Part shown: piece by piece, positions 1 to 8,986 of the stretch
Layout of the letters: the number at the start of each line of letters is the position of its first letter
Position numbering within the stretch: position 1 is the stretch's first letter
NCBI RefSeq assembly: GCF_024436055.1
Contig: NZ_JANFNH010000003.1
Span: forward strand, 186,001-250,000
Direction: 5' to 3'
Length of the DNA: 64,000 bases
Origin: Streptantibioticus rubrisoli
GTDB lineage: Bacteria > Actinomycetota > Actinomycetes > Streptomycetales > Streptomycetaceae
The notes under the pieces: model-generated
Databases searched by the model: none
Told to the model about the DNA's origin: nothing
The model's input: the letters and a program-made list of their open reading frames with translations, nothing else
Made by a program: the position numbers and the translations under genes

Positions 1-1564
1 GGCGCTCCGCGCCGCCGAGTCCACCGAAGTAGCTGATCAGCGCGACCGCCGCGACGGTGATCGAGTCGTACGGCGCCGCGATGACCCCGAGGCCGTGGAA
101 GCTGCCCAGCTTCGACATCGCGGTCAGCGCCGCCAGATAGCCCACCAGCCACAGGCCGTGCAGCAGGTCCGGCCAGTCGAAGCCGTCCCGCCGGTGCTCC
201 CAGGCGTGCCACGCGTACCCGATCGCGGTGGCCAGCGCCAGCGCCAGCAGCACGTAGTGCAGCCGGTCCCAGCCCGACCAGTAGAAGATCAACGCGGTGA
301 CGGTGAAACTGGCCGGAGCGAGCACCGCCACCCCCGGCACCAGCCGCGCCATCCGCCGCCCGGAGCGGCGGAACGCCTGCGCCGAGACCAGGCTCATCGA
401 GTAGCCGAGCAGGGTGAGGATGCTGGTGACCGCGATGATGTGCGGCCAGTCCCGCAGGAAGACCAGGAAGCACGCGCCCAGCACGAAGTTCACCGCCAGG
501 GCGTTGCGCGGAATGCCCGACCTGGCGTGCACCGCGCCGATGCGCTGCGGCAGCAGCCCGTAGTACGGCAGCCCCATCGCGTACGCCGCGCGGCTGCCCT
601 CGGCGGTGTAGACCAGCGCGGAACCGGCCGGGGAGGCCACGGCGTCCACGGACAGCAGCACCCACAGCCAGAACAGGTTGAGCGCCTGCGCCAGATACAG
701 GTACGTCGACTGCGGGTTGATGCCCGCCGACCAGCCGTGCGCCAAAGTGGCATGCGGCACCGCGCCGAGGAAGGCCAGTTGCAGCCCCATGTACAGCACC
801 AGCGACCCCAGCAGCGCGGTCGCCACCGCGCGCGGGATGTCGCGGCGCTCCCCGGTCGCCTCACCCGCGAAGTCCAGCGGCGCCTGGAAGCCGGTGAACG
901 CGAACAGCGCCCCCGCCGTGGTGACCGCGGTCAGCGCCACCGGATAGCCGTTGGGGGCGATCCCGCCGTGCCCGGTGAGGTTGTGCCGGTCGAAGTGCGC
1001 GGCGATCAGCGCCAGCGCCGTCACCGTGGGCACCACGATCTTCCCGACGGTGATCAGCAGGTTGAACCGGGCGAACAGCCGTACCCCGAACCAGTTCAGC
1101 AGCACGAAGCCGCCCATCAGCCCGAGGCCGAGCAGATATCCCCAGACGGAAAGGTGCGATCCGGAGTACAGCCACGGCCAGTGCGGCCGAAGGTAGAGGA
1201 TCGCCGCGGACGCCTCACCCGGCGGATTGGTCGCGTACGCCAGCCAGATGCACCAGCTGGCGAACGTGCCCACCAGCCGGCCCGAACTGTGGAACGGCCA
1301 GCGCACCAGGCCGCCCGACATCGGGTACGACGCCCCCAACTCGACCAGCACCAACGCCATCGGCAACAGTGCCACACCCGCGATCACCCAGGTCAGCAGC
1401 GCGGCCGGACCGGCCTCCTGGGCCGCGTACATCGGCGTCAGCAGCCAACCGGACCCCAGGATGCCGCCGAGCGCGATACCGGTGAGATGCCAGAAGCCCA
1501 AGGCCCTGCGCAGACCGGGGTCACTCGCCGTGTTGCTGACGTCTCTGCTGGTCGTCGTCGCCAT
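1..1564 (-). CDS. APC-superfamily amino acid permease, C-terminus beyond the window
   Basis: The frame opens at an ATG (complement of 1562-1564) and stays open to the window edge, giving at least 521 residues. The N-terminus MATTTSRDVSN is polar and is followed by LTGIALGGILGSGWLLTP, the glycine-rich first helix of the APC superfamily. About eleven further hydrophobic segments follow, including YPMSGGLVRWPFHSSG after helix 2. Family knowledge: proton-coupled amino acid or amine uptake at the cytoplasmic membrane. The substrate cannot be told from sequence. A long open frame on the + strand over the same bases is arginine- and glutamine-rich and is an antisense shadow. The gene is divergent from the EACC1/caspase pair. 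Confidence 0.88.
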   Translation of the reverse strand, partial: MATTTSRDVSNTASDPGLRRALGFWHLTGIALGGILGSGWLLTPMYAAQEAGPAALLTWVIAGVALLPMALVLVELGASYPMSGGLVRWPFHSSGRLVGTFASWCIWLAYATNPPGEASAAILYLRPHWPWLYSGSHLSVWGYLLGLGLMGGFVLLNWFGVRLFARFNLLITVGKIVVPTVTALALIAAHFDRHNLTGHGGIAPNGYPVALTAVTTAGALFAFTGFQAPLDFAGEATGERRDIPRAVATALLGSLVLYMGLQLAFLGAVPHATLAHGWSAGINPQSTYLYLAQALNLFWLWVLLSVDAVASPAGSALVYTAEGSRAAYAMGLPYYGLLPQRIGAVHARSGIPRNALAVNFVLGACFLVFLRDWPHIIAVTSILTLLGYSMSLVSAQAFRRSGRRMARLVPGVAVLAPASFTVTALIFYWSGWDRLHYVLLALALATAIGYAWHAWEHRRDGFDWPDLLHGLWLVGYLAALTAMSKLGSFHGLGVIAAPYDSITVAAVALISYFGGLGGAER

Positions 1565-1741
1565 CGATCTCCCCCGTGAGCCAGTGGGCGGTGCTTGAGC
1601 CTTCGGCAAGGGTGACCACCGCTGTCCGCCCCGCTTACCGACGGAGCGTCAACCCCCTCCTTTCAGGTTCCCACTTCTTAGCACGGGCACCGTAAGTACG
1701 CTGGTTGTGTTCCGAACTTCACCGGACCTGCGGAGCCACCG

Positions 1742-2125
1742 TTGGACATCGCCATCACATGCGACGGCACGAACCCCGCGCAGGAACTGCGCCTGTTGCG
1801 CCAGTGGTTGCCCAAGGCCGACCCCGAACTCGCCCTCGACTTCGACAAACCGGAGACCTCCGCCGACCACCTCGGCGGCGAACTGGTGACCGAGGTGCTC
1901 ACCGGAATCAGCGCCACCGCCGACCTGATGGCACTGTGCGCGGCCGTGGCCGGATGGGTGCACAACCGCTTCGGGCGCAACGTCGACACCACCCCCCAGG
2001 TCCAGCGGAACCCGGCGCCGGACGGCGCCGCCACGGTCACCACGGTGGTGGTCGGGCCGGTGACCGTCACCATCACCACCGCGCCCGGCGAGCCCCTGCC
2101 CGTGGTCTCCCGCGATGACGGCTGA
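1742..2125 (+). CDS. Effector-associated constant component (EACC1)-type small protein
   Basis: 127 residues from a TTG start preceded by CGGAG. The protein opens MDIAITCDG, has a helical middle with ELRLLRQWLPKADPEL and GGELVTEVLTGISATADLMALC, and ends in beta strands (ATVTTVVVGPVTVTITTA). Small proteins of this shape encoded just upstream of caspase-, trypsin- or STAND-type effectors are known as EACC1 in comparative-genomic work on actinobacterial conflict systems. The stop overlaps the next gene's ATG by 11 bases, so translation is coupled and equimolar expression is likely. Inferred role: adaptor or sensor that recruits or restrains the caspase-like partner. The family name rests on context plus overall look. 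The TTG start is less certain than the frame. Confidence 0.72.
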   Translation: MDIAITCDGTNPAQELRLLRQWLPKADPELALDFDKPETSADHLGGELVTEVLTGISATADLMALCAAVAGWVHNRFGRNVDTTPQVQRNPAPDGAATVTTVVVGPVTVTITTAPGEPLPVVSRDDG

Positions 2126-4982
2126 CCCAGCGGATGCCGCCTACCTCCTCAGCATCGGAGTCTCCGAGTACCCCGACCCGCACTACGGCAACCGGGAGTC
2201 GCTCGCCAGTAGCGCCAAGGCGCTGTGCGCCGCGCTGAGCGGAGAGAACGGCATCTGGGCGATCCCCGACGGCAACAGCACCGTACTGACCGGTTATGTC
2301 ACCGTCCGGCAGTGTCTGTATGCCCTGAAGGAAGCCGCCGCGGTCCCCACCGACCTGCTCATCGTCTACCTCGGCTGTCACGGTAGCCGCTTCATGAGCA
2401 ACCCCGACGAACTGCAACTCGCCCTGTCCGACTCGGACTTCGACTACTTCAACCTTCATCTGTCCTTCCGGCAGGTCAAGGAGATCCTGCGCAACGCCGT
2501 GGCGCGGCGGAAGCTGCTGTTGCTGGACTGCTGCTACGCCGATGACTCCTTCCTCGGCGCACGGCGCGACAACACGGCGCTTGAGGTGGTCGGGGTGTGC
2601 ACCCTGGCGGCCACCGAATACCGGGTGGAGGCCAGCTCGGTGTGGAAGGACACCGGGTACACCGGCTTCGCCGGGGCTCTGGTGGAGGTGCTGGAGCAGG
2701 GCATCGCGGACGGACCGGCCGAGCTGACCATCAGCGATGTCTTCGAGGCGGTCAAGATCCGCATGGTGGCCGCCGGCCTGCCGCAGCCCGGCATGCGGGG
2801 CGACGCCGACCGGCTGGTGCTGGTACGCAATCCGGAGTACCGGCCCGGGCCCGACGAACCCGACCCGGCCCCCGAACTGTCCCCGCTGCTCGACCTGGCA
2901 CCCGCGGCCTTCGCCGAGACCATGCAGGAGCAGCCCGACGGAGTCGACCGCCTGCTGGCGGGCTTCGTCGATCACCGGACGCTCGACGACATCGCCTCGC
3001 TGATCGGCGAGTTCGCCAAGGGCGGTCAGACGGGCTACGCCACCGCCACCGCCGAGCGGGTGCTCGCCCAACGCGACAGCGCCGACTTCGCCGCCCTGAT
3101 CCACCGGCAGCACCAGAACCCCGCGGTCCTGGACACGTTGACCGGCCGCTCCGTCGACACCTTCGCCGTCGTGCTCGGCGGGCTGCTGCTGCGCGGCTGC
3201 GCGGAATGCGCCAGCGCCGCCGACGAGTTGTGCGGCCGGCCGCCGGTCGCCGACTGGACGTCGGACCAACTGGTGGAGCTGTTAGCCCTGTTGCGCCGCG
3301 GCACCGGATCCGACGCGCCACGTGACCGGGTGCTGGACGCGTTGACGATCGACCGGCTCAGCGCACTGGCCACCCATCTGTGGGAGGCGGACGACCACCG
3401 GGGCATGCCCCCCGAGCGCCGCCGGGATGCCGTGGACGCGGTGGAGCGGGTCGCCGCGCTGGCGCCGCCCACGCAGCTGTACGAACTGGCGGCGGGCATG
3501 GCCGCCGGTGGCCAACGCGAGCTGGGCAACGCCCTGTTGGAGGCCGCCGCCGACCGCCGGGGCGCGGCAGAACTGGCCGAGCTGCTGCGTCTGGCCGGTG
3601 CCGACCCCGACTTCGCCGAGCTACTGCGGTTCACCGTGCTGCGGCGGCACCCGCCGAGGTTCCTGCTGGCCGTACTGGACGCGCTGCCCGACGGGCCGCG
3701 GGCCGCGCTGCTGGCCTGCGCGGCGCAGCAGCCGCAGGGGCTGTCGGTGCGCGACCTGTCCCGGCTGCTGTTGCTGCTCCACCACGACGGAACCGGCGAG
3801 ATGCTGGATTCGGCGCTGGACGCCGCGGTCCGGCACCGCACGCCCGACCAACTGGCCGCGATGACCGTCCAGTTGTACCGGTACGGCGGGCGGCGGGTGG
3901 CCGGGCTGGTGACCGGGCGACTGGTACTGGCCGGGCCGTCCGCCGTGGAGAAGACGATCGAGGTGATGCGGCTGCTCCAGGAGGCGGAGCAGCACCTGAT
4001 GGTCGCCGCGACGCTCAACCGGGCCGCCCGGGACCTGCCCCCTGACCGGGTGTTCCATGTCGCCTGCCGACTCGCCGAGCTGGGCTTCCACGACCTGGCC
4101 CGGGCACTGGTGCGCCGGGTGGTCGGCAGGCTTGCGGCCCATCCGGCCGCCGCAGGCGACGGCGCGCTGGTCAGCACGCTGGACCGCTTCACGGCCCTGC
4201 CCGGCGCCATGGACGGCCAACTGCCCTGGCTGCTCGGCGCGCTCACGGAGTTCTGCACCGCGCAGCAGGTGTGGACGCTGATCACCTGGGTCCGCCCGCG
4301 CTGCCAGGCCGGTGAGGCAACGGTGCTCAACTGGGTCTGCCGGATCTGGCCGGTCGCGCGGATGGACGAGCTGGCCGCCATCATGGACCACGAGAGCTAC
4401 GGGGCGCTGGCCCGGCGGCTGATGACCGAGGCGATCGAGGTGTTCGCCGGACACCGTACCCAGGGCGGCGAGATAGCCGAACTCATCCTGGTGCTGCGGC
4501 GGCGCCTGGAGCGGCGGACGTTCAAGAAGGCGTCGCAGAAACTGGTGGTGGCACTGGCGGCCAAGCGCGACCCGGAACAGGTGATGCGGCTGATCGACCG
4601 CCTCGTCGGCGCGGACGAGTACCACCCGCTGCACGATGTGCTGCGCGACGCCGTGGTACGGAACTTCGACGTGGAGGCGCTGATCGCGTTGCCGGGTGTG
4701 CTCAGGGCGAAACAGCTCACCATCGTCCAGGAGATAGCGATGGCGGCGCTGGTCAGTCCGGCCCGGGTACCGACCGAGCAGGTACCCTCCGTGCTCCAGG
4801 CACTGCACGACGCGGGCAGCCCCCAGGAGGACCTCTGCGACATCTGCCGCTTCGTCGGCGCCCGCCGCAGGGTCGACCCCCTGGACGTGATCCACTGCCT
4901 GCGCGCGGCGTCCCTGCACGCGGAGGCCACCGCCTACGCCAAGGGTACGGACCCGGTCCGCCGCCGCTTCTACGTGCCCTGA
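2115..4982 (+). CDS. Caspase-family (peptidase C14-like) protein, EACC1-associated type
   Basis: 955 residues. Residues 8-240 form a caspase-like domain: YLLSIGVSEYPD (beta strand 1), LLIVYLGCHGS with catalytic His89, and RKLLLLDCCYADDSF with Cys140 (next to Cys139) in the position of the caspase nucleophile. Both catalytic residues are present, so it is predicted active; the specificity is unknown. Residues about 250-955 are an alpha-helical array rich in Leu/Ala/Arg with no recognised domain, perhaps a HEAT- or TPR-like scaffold. There is no signal peptide, so it is probably cytoplasmic. The start overlaps the EACC1 gene by 11 bases. Inferred role: effector of a biological-conflict or cell-suicide module, with substrate recognition or self-inhibition by the helical part. 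Confidence 0.85.
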   Translation: MTADPADAAYLLSIGVSEYPDPHYGNRESLASSAKALCAALSGENGIWAIPDGNSTVLTGYVTVRQCLYALKEAAAVPTDLLIVYLGCHGSRFMSNPDELQLALSDSDFDYFNLHLSFRQVKEILRNAVARRKLLLLDCCYADDSFLGARRDNTALEVVGVCTLAATEYRVEASSVWKDTGYTGFAGALVEVLEQGIADGPAELTISDVFEAVKIRMVAAGLPQPGMRGDADRLVLVRNPEYRPGPDEPDPAPELSPLLDLAPAAFAETMQEQPDGVDRLLAGFVDHRTLDDIASLIGEFAKGGQTGYATATAERVLAQRDSADFAALIHRQHQNPAVLDTLTGRSVDTFAVVLGGLLLRGCAECASAADELCGRPPVADWTSDQLVELLALLRRGTGSDAPRDRVLDALTIDRLSALATHLWEADDHRGMPPERRRDAVDAVERVAALAPPTQLYELAAGMAAGGQRELGNALLEAAADRRGAAELAELLRLAGADPDFAELLRFTVLRRHPPRFLLAVLDALPDGPRAALLACAAQQPQGLSVRDLSRLLLLLHHDGTGEMLDSALDAAVRHRTPDQLAAMTVQLYRYGGRRVAGLVTGRLVLAGPSAVEKTIEVMRLLQEAEQHLMVAATLNRAARDLPPDRVFHVACRLAELGFHDLARALVRRVVGRLAAHPAAAGDGALVSTLDRFTALPGAMDGQLPWLLGALTEFCTAQQVWTLITWVRPRCQAGEATVLNWVCRIWPVARMDELAAIMDHESYGALARRLMTEAIEVFAGHRTQGGEIAELILVLRRRLERRTFKKASQKLVVALAAKRDPEQVMRLIDRLVGADEYHPLHDVLRDAVVRNFDVEALIALPGVLRAKQLTIVQEIAMAALVSPARVPTEQVPSVLQALHDAGSPQEDLCDICRFVGARRRVDPLDVIHCLRAASLHAEATAYAKGTDPVRRRFYVP

Positions 4983-4987
4983 AGGCG

Positions 4988-5022
4988 GGGGTTCGGGGGG
5001 CGTGTCCCCCGAGAAGAACCCT
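4988..5022. terminator. Hairpin between convergent caspase and GH76 genes
   Basis: CGGGGG (4994-4999) pairs with CCCCCG (5006-5011) around a six-base loop. GGGTTC on the left and GAACCC on the right extend the stem with a small bulge. It lies exactly between two convergent stop codons and could serve both strands. Confidence 0.6.
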
Positions 5023-6098
5023 CAGTACAGCTTCCGGCAGTCAGCCGGGTCCCACGCCAGCGCCGCGTATACCTGCACCATCGCCGCCTGCTGCAGCGTC
5101 TCCGTCCACGCGGCTCCATCGAAGTGGAACAACCCCGTCCCGGCATCCCGGTACCGGTTCCACACCGTCTCCCCGTACTCCCGCATCGCGTCGCGATGGG
5201 TGTGCCCCCCGGCCACCGATTCCAGCAGCAACTGGTTCTTGAAGTAGATGGAGTTGAAGTAGGGCGGCTGCCCCAGCAGCCTGCCACCGGTGACGAAGTA
5301 GGAGTGCGCCGCCCCGGCGATCCGCTGGGCGCGGTCGAGGTACTCCCGGTCGCCGGTGATCTCGTACAGCAGCACGTTGACACCCACGGGCACGCCCTGG
5401 TTGTAGCTCCAGAACGTGGTCTCCACGGTGTCGGTGAGGTTGACGTGGTCCCAGTACAGGCCGTCGGGGCTGAGCAGATGGCGGTTGGTCCAGTCGTACA
5501 TCCTGCGCGCCCAGTCCAGGTACGAGGCCTGGCCGGTGATCTGGTGCAGCCGCAGGCCGAGTTGGGCGCCGGGCATGTTGGAGACGGTGTTGCGGTCCTG
5601 GCTCCAGGCCGCCTGGGTCCAGAACACCCCGCCGGAGTCGGCGTGCGCGGTGTCGGAGTCCCAACCGGAGACCACGAGTTGGAAGACCCGCTCGGCCCGC
5701 TCCAGCGCCTCACGGTCGCCGTGCGTCAGATACCGCTGGACGTCGAGCAGCCCCACCCACTCGTTGTCGTCGTAGAAGAAGTCACCCCCGCCCCCGTACG
5801 GCGGCACCGGGTAGGAGGCGTAGCCGGGTTTGCCGGTGGTGCCGCCGGAGGCCTTCCAGTACCGCTGCTGGCCGACCGCACGCGCCGCCAGATCGCGCAG
5901 ATACGCCTCGCCCTGCCCACCGGGCATCCCGGTCAGGTCCAACGTCGCGGTGTGCGCCTGGGAGAACGGCCACTCGTACGAGTAGGCGTTGTCGCCCGCC
6001 GCCACCGGATACCGCTCGTGGTAGAGACCGGAGCCGTCGCCCACGGCGAGGTACCGCTGCAACGCCTGGTAGGAGGCGGCGGCACGGGCTGCGCTCAT
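5022..6098 (-). CDS. Glycoside hydrolase family 76-like protein
   Basis: 358 residues from the ATG at 6098, preceded by GGGAGG at good spacing; the frame is open about 290 bases further upstream but that part is arginine/proline-rich non-coding sequence. The fold signature is an (alpha/alpha)6 repeat with Trp/Tyr-rich helices. FFYDDNEWVGL holds the paired aspartates (Asp110, Asp111) that act as nucleophile and acid in GH76 endo-alpha-1,6-mannanases. Other typical patches are FWTQAAWSQDRNT, YNQGVPVGVNVLLYEITG and YFKNQLLLE. Likely role: cleavage of alpha-mannan or a related glycan. Oddly, no signal peptide is visible, while GH76 enzymes are normally secreted. It is divergent from the FAD oxidoreductase. 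Confidence 0.85.
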   Translation of the reverse strand: MSAARAAASYQALQRYLAVGDGSGLYHERYPVAAGDNAYSYEWPFSQAHTATLDLTGMPGGQGEAYLRDLAARAVGQQRYWKASGGTTGKPGYASYPVPPYGGGGDFFYDDNEWVGLLDVQRYLTHGDREALERAERVFQLVVSGWDSDTAHADSGGVFWTQAAWSQDRNTVSNMPGAQLGLRLHQITGQASYLDWARRMYDWTNRHLLSPDGLYWDHVNLTDTVETTFWSYNQGVPVGVNVLLYEITGDREYLDRAQRIAGAAHSYFVTGGRLLGQPPYFNSIYFKNQLLLESVAGGHTHRDAMREYGETVWNRYRDAGTGLFHFDGAAWTETLQQAAMVQVYAALAWDPADCRKLY

Positions 6099-6255
6099 CG
6101 GCGTCCTCCCTGGCGACGGGGGCGGTGCGCGCCTGCTGTGAGACCGCGTCAAGGCTAGCTCAGGCCCGCCGCGGCGGCCGTTCTCCCGCCGCCGATTGCG
6201 TGACTCGCGGGCCCGCCGCACGCTGGGAGCGGAAGCGACACGGAGGGCAGGGACG

Positions 6256-7500
6256 ATGGAGCGGACCGCGTGCTGCGTGGTGGGGGGCGGCCCCGCGGGC
6301 ATGGTCCTCGGCCTGCTGCTGGCCAGGGCGGGGGTGGACGTCACGGTGCTGGAGAAGCACGGGGACTTCCTGCGCGACTTCCGCGGCGACACCGTTCACC
6401 CCTCCACCCTGTCGCTGCTGGACGACCTGGGCCTGGCCGAGCGGTTCGCCGAACTGCCGCAGCGCCGGGTGGACACCGTGCAGTTGCCGATCGGCCCGGG
6501 CGGCACGCTGTTCACCGTCGGCGACATCAGCTCGCTGCGCGGCAGGTACAACTACGTGGCGATGGTGCCGCAGTGGGACCTGCTGAACCTGCTGGCGGAG
6601 GAGGCCGGGCGCGAGCCCACCTTCCGGCTGCGCATGGACACCGCCGCCACCGGGTTCCGGTACGAGCGCGGCCGGGTCGCCGGGGTGCGCTACCGCACCG
6701 CGGACGGCCGCACCGGCGAGCTGGCGGCCACCCTCACGGTGGCCTGCGACGGCCGCGGCTCGCTGGCGCGGGAACTGCCGGAGCTACGGCTGCGGCGGTT
6801 CCGCTGCCCGATGGACGCCTGGTGGTTCCGGCTGCCCCGGCGGTCGGGCGACCCGCACGGGCTGGTCGGCACGCTGGGGGAGCGGTCCCTGATCGCCATG
6901 ATCGACCGCGGCGAGTACTGGCAGTGCGCCACGCTGATCCCCAAGGGCAGTGACGCCCAGCGGCGGGCCGCGGGCCTTGAGGCGTTCCGCTCCCAGTTCG
7001 CCGCGGCCGCCCCCTGGATGGCGGACCGGGTGGCGGCGCTGCGCTCCTGGGACGAGGTCAAACTGCTCGACGTACGGCTCGACCGGCTGGGCCGCTGGTA
7101 CCGGCCGGGGCTGCTCTGCATCGGCGACGCCGCGCACGCGATGTCGCCGGTGTTCGGGATCGGCATCAACCTCGCCGTGCAGGACGCCGTCGCCGCCGCC
7201 CGCCATCTGGCCGGGCCGCTGCGCGCGGGCACCGTGGGGCCGCGTGACGTACGGCGGGTGCAGCGGCGCCGGTGGCCGACGGCGGCGGCCACCCAGGCGT
7301 TGCAGCGGCTCGCCCACGCCCGGGTCATCGAACCGCTGCTCGCCGGGCGTTCCCGCGGCGCCGACCGGGACCGGCCACCGCGGCTGGTCCAAGTGCTCAC
7401 CGCCGCACCGTGGTTGAAGCGGGCGCCCGCCTACTTCTTCGGCTACGGCGCGCTACGCGAACGCCCGCCCGCCGCCGCGCTGGGCAGGGTCACTCGCTGA
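6256..7500 (+). CDS. FAD-dependent monooxygenase-like oxidoreductase
   Basis: 414 residues. The ATG at 6256 has a GGAGGG upstream and directly precedes the Rossmann motif CCVVGGGPAGMVLGLLLARAG (broken here for length: GGGPAG is the GxGxxG core), followed by the acidic end TVLEKH. The second FAD motif GDAAHAMSPVFGIGINLAVQDA lies near residue 290 (core GDAAHAMSP). This is the class A flavoprotein monooxygenase / PheA-TfdB FAD-binding fold. The substrate is unknown. The 3' end overlaps the convergent SEC-C gene by 11 bases. No pathway partners are adjacent, so a housekeeping or detoxifying hydroxylase is as likely as a biosynthetic one. Confidence 0.88.
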   Translation: MERTACCVVGGGPAGMVLGLLLARAGVDVTVLEKHGDFLRDFRGDTVHPSTLSLLDDLGLAERFAELPQRRVDTVQLPIGPGGTLFTVGDISSLRGRYNYVAMVPQWDLLNLLAEEAGREPTFRLRMDTAATGFRYERGRVAGVRYRTADGRTGELAATLTVACDGRGSLARELPELRLRRFRCPMDAWWFRLPRRSGDPHGLVGTLGERSLIAMIDRGEYWQCATLIPKGSDAQRRAAGLEAFRSQFAAAAPWMADRVAALRSWDEVKLLDVRLDRLGRWYRPGLLCIGDAAHAMSPVFGIGINLAVQDAVAAARHLAGPLRAGTVGPRDVRRVQRRRWPTAAATQALQRLAHARVIEPLLAGRSRGADRDRPPRLVQVLTAAPWLKRAPAYFFGYGALRERPPAAALGRVTR

Positions 7501-7909
7501 CCACACCGTCCACGTACACCCAGTCACCGTCGTACCGGACGAAACGGCTGTTCTCGTGCAGCTCACCGGCCCGCCCGCCGCGCTCGGTGTAGTGGGCCCG
7601 GAACTCCACCGTGCCCTCGGTGTGGAACGCGCTGCCCCCGGTCGTGCCGAGGACCTCCAGCCGCCGCCAGCGCGTTCCCGGGTCGAAGTCCACCCGGGTC
7701 GGCCGGGTGTCCGGATGCCAGCTGCGCAGCAGGTACGCCTCGTCGCGCAGGGCGAAGGCGCTGTACCGGGAGCGCATCAGCTGTTCCGCGGTCGCCGCCC
7801 GGGCGGTACCGCGGTGCAGTCGGCCGCAGCACTCCTCGTAGGCCGCGGGCAGTCCGCAGGGGCAGGGCGCCTCGGCCAGGCGGCCGGGGGATGGGGTGCG
7901 TCGGGACAT
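7490..7909 (-). CDS. YchJ-family SEC-C motif protein
   Basis: 139 residues. The N-terminal metal-binding motif CPCGLPAAYEECCGRLH matches the SEC-C pattern C-x-C-x(n)-C-C/H at residues 16-32. It is followed by the YchJ-type NTF2-like domain with AEQLMRSRYSAFALRD, TVEFRAHYTERG, LHENSRFVRYDGDWVYVDG. The size and architecture match the widespread UPF0225/YchJ family of unknown function; zinc binding through the SEC-C motif is likely. The start is the ATG at 7909. The gene is convergent with the FAD oxidoreductase, 11 bases overlapping. Confidence 0.9.
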   Translation of the reverse strand: MSRRTPSPGRLAEAPCPCGLPAAYEECCGRLHRGTARAATAEQLMRSRYSAFALRDEAYLLRSWHPDTRPTRVDFDPGTRWRRLEVLGTTGGSAFHTEGTVEFRAHYTERGGRAGELHENSRFVRYDGDWVYVDGVVSE

Positions 7910-7966
7910 GGCTCCATGGCGGTAGTGCGTACGGTCTGGTGCGCGCCCCAGCGTAGGGCACCCCGG

Positions 7967-8584
7967 TCAGCCGTTGACCGCCCGCAGGGCGCGCGCGGTG
8001 GACCGGGCCGCCGCCCGCTCGCGGCGCCGGGCCAGGAAGCGGCGGATGCGGGAGACCGCGAACGCCACCAACACCAGCCCGAGCACCAGCAGCGCCGCCG
8101 CCGCGGAAGCCGCCGCCCAGGGATGGAAGATCGCCAGCGTGACCAGACCGGCCACCGCGAGGTCCTCCAGCACGCTGACCGCGATGTTGCTGGCGGGCTC
8201 CGGTGAGGTGTTCACCGCCATCCGCAGCGAGGCCTTCACGGCGTGGCTGAGCAGTGCGCTCACCCCGCCGATGGCACCGGCCGCCACCTCGCCGAGCGAG
8301 CCGGGGTGGTGGCTGGCGAGCAGCGCGGCGACGGTGGCACCGGCGATCGGCCGGATGAACGTGTGGACGCCGTCCCATACGGTGTCCACGTACGGGATCT
8401 TGTCGAGCACCGCCTCGCACAGGAACAGCACGCTCGCCGCGATCAGTACATCGGTGCGCTCCAGCACCGGTGGAACGGCGGTCGCCCCGCCGAACCGCCC
8501 GAGGAGTCCGAGCAGCATCACCACGCCGTAGGCATTGATCCCACTGGCCCAGCCGCTGGTGAAGACCAACGGAACTATCGTCAT
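7967..8584 (-). CDS. DUF4126 membrane protein
   Basis: 205 residues, ATG at 8584 preceded by GGAAGG. Four to five hydrophobic helices are visible: LVFTSGWASGINAYGVVMLLGLLGR near the start, FIRPIAGATVAALLASHH, GAIGGVSALLSHAVKASLR, and the C-terminal AAASAAAALLVLGLVLVAFAV, ending in a very basic tail. GINAY and DTVWDGVHTFIRP are recurrent in DUF4126 proteins. The function is unknown; it is an integral membrane protein. It lies 57 bases downstream of nothing on its own strand and may be co-transcribed with the SEC-C gene. Confidence 0.82.
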   Translation of the reverse strand: MTIVPLVFTSGWASGINAYGVVMLLGLLGRFGGATAVPPVLERTDVLIAASVLFLCEAVLDKIPYVDTVWDGVHTFIRPIAGATVAALLASHHPGSLGEVAAGAIGGVSALLSHAVKASLRMAVNTSPEPASNIAVSVLEDLAVAGLVTLAIFHPWAAASAAAALLVLGLVLVAFAVSRIRRFLARRRERAAARSTARALRAVNG

Positions 8585-8645
8585 CTCGCCTTCCAGGTCA
8601 GGTCCACGGGCCCTCCGCGGTCGGACGGCCCGGGTCCAAATGATC

Positions 8646-8894
8646 TCAGGACGGCGGACCGGCGTACTCCACGGCCGCGTTCAGCAGCCACTCGGCCGGG
8701 TAGGCGGCGCAGCCAGGCCCGAACTTCGAGACGTGCGGCGGGAATTCGGCCTCGTACCCCTCCAACCAGCCGTCGGAGAGCCGGAAGGCCTCGCCCCGCG
8801 GGAGGTCCACGAGACGGCGGTGACAGGGCGCCCGCGAGAGCCAGGTCGAGCCGAGGTTCGTTGCGGATCCCGGTGCATGTCTCGCTTCGCACAA
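8646..8894 (-). pseudogene. Possible remnant of an unidentified gene
   Basis: Part of the 402-base gap between DUF4126 and the permease. An open frame of 82 codons has a protein-like second half (LPRGEAFRLSDGWLEGYEAE, then FPPHVSKFGPGCAAYPAEWL) with a natural mix of Trp, Phe, Tyr and Pro. The first half is composition-biased and lacks a convincing ribosome site. I do not recognise the family. It could be the 3' end of a decayed gene or a real short gene. The rest of the gap shows nothing else clear. Confidence 0.25.
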
Positions 8895-8986
8895 CCTGTG
8901 GTGTGCGTCTCAACAGGTTTGCCGGTCGGGAGCTGGGTACCAGCCACAATCATCGGCCGCCCCCGACGCCGCCCTGGAGTGCCCAT

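Noticed and set aside
95-1579. Long + strand open frame over the first permease.
   Set aside because: Arg/Gln/His-rich composition of an antisense frame; the − strand reads a clean multi-helix permease.
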